Notes under the pieces: model-generated
Told to the model about the DNA's origin: nothing
Databases searched by the model: none
Seen by the model: only the letters and a program-made list of their open reading frames with translations
Part shown: piece after piece, positions 7,080 to 13,126 of the stretch
Layout: each line of letters begins with the position of its first letter
Position numbering within the stretch: the first letter of the stretch is position 1
Position numbers and translations under genes: made by a program
DNA from: DASYQD01 sp036005845
GTDB lineage: Bacteria; Acidobacteriota; Thermoanaerobaculia; Multivoradales; JAIOJS01
Direction of reading: 5' to 3'
Length of the DNA stretch: 13,126 bases
Assembly: GCA_036005845.1 (NCBI GenBank)
Contig: DASYQD010000180.1
Coordinates: forward strand, 1 to 13,126

Positions 7080-8354
7080 TCATCGCTGTAACGAAACTTT
7101 CTTGGCACCCTGGAACGGCGTCGGGTCGGAAAGGACGATCTGGTCGCCCTCCTCGAGGCCGGAGGCGATCTCGACTTCGCTGACGCTGACGCTGCCCACC
7201 TCGATCGGCCGCAGCTCGGCCTCGTCGTCGTCGACGACGTAGGCGCCGCGCTCGCCGAGCGCCTCGAGGAACGGGCCGCGCGGCACCTTGAGCACGTCGC
7301 GCCGCGTCTCGAGCACCAGCTTGGCGGAGACGCGCTGGTTCTGCTTGAGGCCGGCAGGCGCGGCGCCCTGGAAGCCGACGACGCCGCGCACGCGGCTGCC
7401 CTGCACCTCGGGCGACAGGCTCGTCACTTCGCCGGGGAACTGGCGGGCATCGATGGTGATCACCGCCGGCGTGCCCGGCTTGATGTCGGGCGCGTAGCTC
7501 TCCGGCACCCACACCTCGAGCTCGAGGCGGGAGAGATCGACGACGCCGACCAGCGGCTGCCCCTCGGTCACCGAGTCGCGGTCGGCGACGGCGACGCGCG
7601 AGACGAGGCCCGCGAACGGCGCCTTCACCGCCAGCGCGTCGACCTGCCGTTCGAGCTCGGTCACCACCAGCCGCTGCTGCTCGACGCGCGACTCGCGGTT
7701 GGTCACCTCGAAGGCCAGCGTCTCCCCGGCCAGCCCGGCCTCCTGCTTCGCCGAGGCGAAGCGCATCTCGGCGAGCTTCACCTCGTCCTGCACCTTCTCG
7801 TAGTCGACGTCGTTCAGGATGCCCATCTGCTTGGTGCGCTCGGCGCGGTCCATGGCGCGCCTGGCGGCCTCGAGCTGCACGCCGAGGAGGGCGACGTTCT
7901 GCTGGCGCTGCAGCTTGTCCTGCCGTGCCTGGATGCGCTGCCGCTGCAGGTCGCTCTGCGCGGAAAGGAGCGCCGAGCGCTCCTGCGCCAGCCGGCTGTT
8001 CACCTCGGGGCTCTCGACGCGCACCAGCACCTGGTCGCGCGCCACGGTCTGCCCCGCCTGCACCTCGACGCGGGCGACGCCGCGCGCCGGGCTGGTGAGC
8101 GTCGGGCGGAAAGCGGCGACGACGCTGCCGTCGACCGCCACCTCGCGCACGAGGTCGCCGCGGGTGACGGTGCCGAAGCGCAGGGCGGTGGCGTCGACGG
8201 CGCGCTCCGAGGACGCCCAACGCAGGATGCCCGGCAGCGTCGTGGCGCCGATCAGAACAAGGGCCGCGGCGGCGGCCGCGGCAATCAACCAGCGGCGCCG
8301 CAGGCGCGGCGCTTCGTCGACGGGGCGGTCCATGGTGGATGAGTCGCGGATCAA
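7080..8354 (-). CDS. HlyD-type periplasmic adaptor of the efflux system
   Basis: A 424-aa membrane-fusion protein joining the inner-membrane ABC complex to an outer-membrane channel. Seen: a short basic cytoplasmic N-terminus (residues 1-21), one membrane anchor (about 22-44), a lipoyl-like half with ARGVARVEVQAGQTVARDQV (about 88-110), a long Gln/Arg/Glu-rich coiled-coil hairpin (about 118-250), then VKAPFAGLVSRVAV, which is the second lipoyl half, followed by beta-barrel and membrane-proximal domains. Start choice: the ATG at 8333 has no Shine-Dalgarno in range, whereas an in-frame TTG at 8354 has GAGGAG 6 nt upstream. The TTG gives MIRDSSTMDRPV, an N-terminus of the kind I recall for adaptors of this class. 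I therefore annotate TTG; ATG 8333 (417 aa) is the alternative. It is the first gene of the operon and lies about 23 nt behind the predicted sigma-54 start site. Confidence 0.93.
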   Translation of the reverse strand: MIRDSSTMDRPVDEAPRLRRRWLIAAAAAAALVLIGATTLPGILRWASSERAVDATALRFGTVTRGDLVREVAVDGSVVAAFRPTLTSPARGVARVEVQAGQTVARDQVLVRVESPEVNSRLAQERSALLSAQSDLQRQRIQARQDKLQRQQNVALLGVQLEAARRAMDRAERTKQMGILNDVDYEKVQDEVKLAEMRFASAKQEAGLAGETLAFEVTNRESRVEQQRLVVTELERQVDALAVKAPFAGLVSRVAVADRDSVTEGQPLVGVVDLSRLELEVWVPESYAPDIKPGTPAVITIDARQFPGEVTSLSPEVQGSRVRGVVGFQGAAPAGLKQNQRVSAKLVLETRRDVLKVPRGPFLEALGERGAYVVDDDEAELRPIEVGSVSVSEVEIASGLEEGDQIVLSDPTPFQGAKKVSLQR

Positions 8355-8360
8355 ACGGTG

Positions 8361-8366
8361 CTCCTC
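8361..8366 (-). promoter_or_regulatory. Shine-Dalgarno site deciding the adaptor TTG start
   Basis: The minus strand reads GAGGAG here, followed by six bases and then TTG at 8354. This site is about 27 bases from the next in-frame ATG (8333), too far to serve it. It is the main evidence for the TTG start of the adaptor gene. Confidence 0.65.
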
Positions 8367-8388
8367 ACGCGGTCGGCAGCCGCCCATC

Positions 8389-8403
8389 GCAACGGCGGTG
8401 CCA
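8389..8403 (-). promoter_or_regulatory. Sigma-54 (-24/-12) promoter of the efflux operon
   Basis: The minus strand reads TGGCACCGCCGTTGC. The sigma-54 consensus is TGGCAC-N5-TTGC, so both the -24 GG block and the -12 TTGC block match fully at the right spacing. Transcription should begin near 8377, leaving a short leader of about 23 nt that contains the Shine-Dalgarno at 8361-8366. Sigma-54 promoters need an ATP-dependent enhancer-binding activator, and two palindromes sit about 108 and 131 bp upstream of the predicted start. I see no competing sigma-70 promoter for this gene. The motif is seen directly; promoter activity is inferred. Confidence 0.8.
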
Positions 8404-8478
8404 GCGCGGCTCTCGAGCGGAACTCGTTGCGCGCCAGCGACTTCGCTCGCCCGACTCGGTCCTCTGAGCTCGCGCCGC

Positions 8479-8492
8479 CGGACAGCTGTCCG
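8479..8492. promoter_or_regulatory. Palindromic activator site 1 (likely enhancer/UAS)
   Basis: CGGACAGCTGTCCG is a perfect 14-bp palindrome. It shares its whole length with the second palindrome at 8501-8516, centre to centre 23 bp away. Two equal dyads side by side, about 110-140 bp from promoters on both sides, are the usual layout for dimers of an NtrC-type activator. The bound protein is not shown by sequence; the response regulator at 1-703 is a candidate. Confidence 0.7.
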
Positions 8493-8500
8493 CGCGCACC

Positions 8501-8516
8501 CCGGACAGCTGTCCGG
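8501..8516. promoter_or_regulatory. Palindromic activator site 2 (likely enhancer/UAS)
   Basis: CCGGACAGCTGTCCGG is a perfect 16-bp palindrome that contains the complete 14-bp site 1 sequence. Its centre is about 131 bp upstream of the predicted sigma-54 start of the efflux operon and about 116 bp upstream of the start predicted from the weaker sigma-54-like element facing the sigma/kinase genes. As a hairpin it would lack a T-tract and lies outside any transcript end, so an operator role is more likely than a terminator. Confidence 0.7.
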
Positions 8517-8598
8517 CTCGCGCGCGGCGCTGCATCGCGATGTCAGGTTCGCGCGCCTGGCGGCGAAGAACGACGCGGAGACCGGAGGTGAACTGATG

Positions 8599-8613
8599 TG
8601 GCACGCGTCACGC
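8599..8613 (+). promoter_or_regulatory. Second sigma-54-like element, facing the ECF sigma gene
   Basis: The plus strand reads TGGCACGCGTCACGC. The -24 block TGGCACG is perfect and the invariant GC of the -12 block is at the correct distance, but the two bases before it are AC instead of TT, so the match is incomplete. The predicted start is near 8625, giving a leader of about 67 nt before the ECF ATG. If active, it would share the two palindromes with the efflux promoter. Confidence 0.4.
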
Positions 8614-8637
8614 TTGGCTTTGTCCCGATTGGCTTTG
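8614..8637 (+). repeat. 9-bp tandem direct repeat in the sigma gene promoter region
   Basis: TTGGCTTTG occurs at 8614-8622 and again at 8629-8637, 15 bp start to start. The second copy runs into the TTGACA -35 hexamer at 8635-8640, and the first directly follows the sigma-54-like -12 element. It could be an operator half-site pair or a local duplication. Confidence 0.5.
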
Positions 8638-8663
8638 ACACCCCTGCACCACGCCCCTAAGCT
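8635..8663 (+). promoter_or_regulatory. Sigma-70-type promoter for the ECF sigma/kinase operon
   Basis: A perfect TTGACA (8635-8640) is followed after exactly 17 bp by TAAGCT (8658-8663), which keeps the important TA-three bases-T pattern of the -10 box. TTGACA is rare by chance in sequence this GC-rich. The predicted start is near 8670, about 22 bp before the ATG at 8692. This is the best housekeeping promoter in the window; the weak point is the middle of the -10 box. Confidence 0.55.
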
Positions 8664-8691
8664 AGGAACGAGCACGCGAACCGAACCCAAG

Positions 8692-9282
8692 ATGAGCGAC
8701 GACCATCAGGTTGACGCCGGCAACGACGAGGTGACCGCCTTGCTGCTGCGCTGGCAGGGCGGGGACCGCGAGGCGCTCGACAAGCTGCTGCCGCTCGTCT
8801 ACGACCAGCTCCACCGCCTGGCCGACCGCCAGCTCCGCCGCGAGCGCCGCGGGCACACCTTGCAGCCCACGGCGGTCGTGCACGAGACCTACCTCAAGCT
8901 CGTCGACCAGCGGCGCGCCAACTGGCAGAGCCGCGCCCAGTTCTTCGCCGTCGCCGCCGGCATGATGCGGCGCGTGCTGGTCGACCACGCGCGCAGCCGG
9001 CGCGCCGCCAAGCGCGGCGGGCTGGCGCCCCACCTCGCGGTCGAGGACGTCGACACCGGCATCGAGCCGCCGAGCGTCGACCTGATCGACCTCGACGACG
9101 CGCTGGGCAAGCTCGAGACGCTCGACGCCGACCAGGCGCGCATCGTCGAGCTGCGCTTCTTCGGCGGCCTCACCGTCGAGGAGACCGCCGAGGTGGTGCA
9201 CTCCTCGCCGGCGACGGTGAAGCGCGACTGGCACTCGGCGAAGGCCTGGCTCTTCCGCGAGCTCGGCGGCCCTCCCTCTTGA
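8692..9282 (+). CDS. ECF-type RNA polymerase sigma factor (TIGR02999-like)
   Basis: A 196-aa sigma factor that redirects RNA polymerase to its own promoters. The sigma-2 region (about residues 13-100) contains LLRWQGGDREALDKLLPLVYDQLHRLA and the family-typical stretch HTLQPTAVVHETYLKLV, then AQFFAVAAGMMRRVLVDHAR. The sigma-4 helix-turn-helix lies in about 140-192 (RIVELRFFGGLTVEETAEV, SPATVKRDWHSAKAWL). This pattern is that of the Sigma70_ECF / TIGR02999 group, common in Acidobacteriota and Planctomycetota and often found directly before Ser/Thr kinase genes. No anti-sigma gene is adjacent; control may instead run through the kinase 13 bp downstream. The ATG at 8692 gives the normal N-terminus, though its Shine-Dalgarno is weak. 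Length is normal for the family. Confidence 0.95.
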   Translation: MSDDHQVDAGNDEVTALLLRWQGGDREALDKLLPLVYDQLHRLADRQLRRERRGHTLQPTAVVHETYLKLVDQRRANWQSRAQFFAVAAGMMRRVLVDHARSRRAAKRGGLAPHLAVEDVDTGIEPPSVDLIDLDDALGKLETLDADQARIVELRFFGGLTVEETAEVVHSSPATVKRDWHSAKAWLFRELGGPPS

Positions 9283-9295
9283 GCATGACGTTGCC

Positions 9296-12052
<2,757 letters not shown>

Positions 12053-12079
12053 ACGACGCGGACTCGCGATCGCCGGGCG
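12053..12079. other. Convergent gap between kinase and peptidase genes
   Basis: Only 27 bp separate the two stop codons. I see no stem-loop with a T-tract on either strand, so any terminator must lie inside one of the coding ends or be Rho-type. Confidence 0.3.
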
Positions 12080-13126
12080 CTACTTGCCCTGGATGAACTT
12101 CACGATGTCGTTCGACAGCGCCTCGAGCGAGGGCTGGTAGAGATACATCATGTGGCCGCCCTCGTAGTCCTTGATCGTCATGTGATCGGCGTCGATGCCG
12201 CTGTGGCGCAGCATGTAGGTGGTGGCGAAGTACGACGTCGTCAGGTCGTGGTAGCCGGCGGCGGCGAAGATGCGCAGCGCCTCGTTGTCCTTGGTGCCCT
12301 GCGCCAGCGAGCCGGTGACGTCTACGAAGCCGTTGAAGGCGCCGTCCCCGCCGGGGCGCTTCCACTGCTGGTTGGCCTCGTTGCTCAGGGCGACGTAGCG
12401 CTGCGGCAGGTCGACCTTGAGATCGTTGCGCAGATAGCTCTGGAAAGTGGCGACGTAAGCCGGCCCGGTCTTGGCGCTGACGGGATCACCGTCGGGGAAG
12501 GCGGCGACGTCGTCGAGCTCGTCCTGCTCGTAGCGGCCGTCGAGCAGGCCCACCGACTTGCCCTCGTCGCGCAGCAGCTCCTTGATGAAGCGCTGCGCAT
12601 AGATGCGCAGGTCGCTGCGCATCGCGTAGTCCTTGGAGACGCCGGTGTAGCGGTGCAGGCGCTCGGCGACGCGCTCCTTCTCTTCCTTGGTGATGGTGTC
12701 GCCCTTGAACAGCATCGTCAGGTACTCACCGCCGGCATAGGCCTCGACTTCCTTCTCCAGCGCTTCGAGACTCGGCCACGAGTCGGGCAGCTTCTTGTGG
12801 TAGTAGGCCGTCGCGGCGAGCGCCGGCAGGTGCGTCGCGTAGGTGAGGTCGTTGCCGCTGGTGACGAAGGGCAGCGTGCCCATGTTGATCGCCGGCGAGA
12901 TGAGGATGACGCCGTTGAGCCCGACGTTGAGGTTCTGCTGCAGCCGCGGCACCAGCAGCGAGCTGCGGATGCCGCCGTAGCTCTCGCCGAGGACGTACTT
13001 CGGCGAGTTCCAGCGGTTGTGCGTCGTGATGTAGGTGCGGATGAACTCGGCGACCGAATCCGCATCCTGGTCGTAGCCCCAGAACTCCGGGTTCTTGTGC
13101 TCGCCGAGCGCCTTGCTGTAGCCGGT
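12080..13126 (-). CDS. Peptidase S10 (serine carboxypeptidase-like), N-terminus off right edge
   Basis: 348 C-terminal residues are in the window; the start lies beyond the right edge. The alpha/beta-hydrolase triad of S10 peptidases is complete. The nucleophile Ser is in LGESYGG (Ser codon 12980-12982), Asp in AAGYHDLTTSY (12245-12247), and His in YEGGHMMYL (12152-12154). The region FWGYDQDADSVAEFIRTYI before the nucleophile and the NRWNSPKYVLGESYGG block are characteristic of bacterial S10 proteins. These enzymes remove C-terminal amino acids and usually carry a signal peptide; that part is not visible here. About 130-170 residues are expected to be missing if the length is typical. It converges on the kinase gene and shows no functional tie to its neighbours. 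The reading frame is intact throughout, so it is not a pseudogene as far as can be seen. Confidence 0.93.
   Translation of the reverse strand, partial: TGYSKALGEHKNPEFWGYDQDADSVAEFIRTYITTHNRWNSPKYVLGESYGGIRSSLLVPRLQQNLNVGLNGVILISPAINMGTLPFVTSGNDLTYATHLPALAATAYYHKKLPDSWPSLEALEKEVEAYAGGEYLTMLFKGDTITKEEKERVAERLHRYTGVSKDYAMRSDLRIYAQRFIKELLRDEGKSVGLLDGRYEQDELDDVAAFPDGDPVSAKTGPAYVATFQSYLRNDLKVDLPQRYVALSNEANQQWKRPGGDGAFNGFVDVTGSLAQGTKDNEALRIFAAAGYHDLTTSYFATTYMLRHSGIDADHMTIKDYEGGHMMYLYQPSLEALSNDIVKFIQGK

Larger units (their letters stand above)
8355..8691. promoter_or_regulatory. Divergent control region between efflux and sigma/kinase operons
   Basis: A 337-bp non-coding stretch between the adaptor TTG and the ECF ATG. 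From left to right it holds the adaptor Shine-Dalgarno, the sigma-54 promoter facing left, a featureless GC-rich spacer (8404-8478), the two palindromes, a second spacer (8517-8598) with a minor 10-bp palindrome CATCGCGATG at 8533-8542, and then the sigma-54-like element, the direct repeat and the sigma-70-type promoter facing right. Open frames crossing it are on the shadow side of the flanking genes and I treat it as non-coding. Confidence 0.75.

Noticed and set aside
4990..7242. A 750-aa plus-strand open frame opposite the permease and ATPase genes.
   Set aside because: The minus strand encodes well-defined transporter proteins with all motifs; the plus frame is a compositional shadow.
7066..8220. 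A long N-terminal extension of the ATPase frame into the adaptor gene.
   Set aside because: It is out of frame with the adaptor coding sequence and is Arg/Ala/Gly-rich without motifs; the ATPase homology begins at the MIRMKNV start.
8479..8516. The twin palindromes as a transcription terminator or a mobile-element end.
   Set aside because: There is no T-tract, no gene end nearby and no target duplication or transposase. The position between divergent promoters fits operator sites better.
8533..8542. CATCGCGATG as a third activator site.
   Set aside because: It is a palindrome but shares no sequence with the two GGACAGCTGTCC sites and is short enough to be chance.
7819..8691. An N-terminal extension of the ECF sigma frame back to 7819.
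   Set aside because: It overlaps the adaptor gene on the other strand and the promoter region. Sigma factor homology starts just after 8692.

Overview
This is a very GC-rich, densely coded bacterial window. Almost every codon in the real genes ends in G or C. The gene content suggests an Acidobacteriota-type genome, or a similar soil or sediment lineage: FtsX/MacB efflux cassettes with an NtrC-type regulator, an ECF sigma factor of the TIGR02999 kind paired with a large Ser/Thr kinase carrying TPRs, a DUF4388 protein and an S10 peptidase. The phylum is inferred from gene families and not from a marker gene.

Left part. The window opens inside a minus-strand sigma-54-type response regulator (1-703): receiver domain, then the start of the AAA+ domain, cut by the window edge in the GAFTGA loop. 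A 72-bp gap separates it from a divergent 832-aa protein (776-3274) that is largely helical, with a DUF4388 (PATAN-like) domain near the C-terminus. Converging on that gene is a small minus-strand ORF of unknown function (3349-3684).

Middle part. A minus-strand efflux operon is transcribed from about 8377 down to 3716. Its order is HlyD-type periplasmic adaptor (8354-7080), MacB/LolD-type ATPase (7065-6313), FtsX/MacB-type permease A (6294-4975) and permease B (4963-3716). Gaps are 11-18 bp and the genes have clear Shine-Dalgarno sites. The small ORF follows 31 bp after permease B.

Control region (8355-8691). This is the most informative non-coding stretch. Upstream of the adaptor gene is a near-consensus -24/-12 sigma-54 promoter (8389-8403, minus). 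About 108 and 131 bp upstream of its predicted start are two nearly identical perfect palindromes (8479-8492 and 8501-8516), placed like enhancer sites for an NtrC-type activator. On the opposite side, facing the plus-strand genes, is a second weaker -24/-12-like element (8599-8613) at a similar distance from the same palindromes, plus a sigma-70-like promoter (8635-8663) overlapped by a 9-bp direct repeat. The region may therefore co-ordinate the efflux operon and the divergent sigma/kinase operon. The response regulator at the left edge is an obvious candidate activator.

Right part. An ECF sigma factor (8692-9282) is followed after 13 bp by a membrane Ser/Thr kinase with a C-terminal TPR array (9296-12052), a typical two-gene signalling unit. 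The window ends in a convergent minus-strand S10 serine carboxypeptidase-like gene (12080 to beyond 13126), which lacks its N-terminus here but keeps the whole Ser-Asp-His triad. No RNA genes, insertion sequences, integrases or CRISPR arrays were seen.
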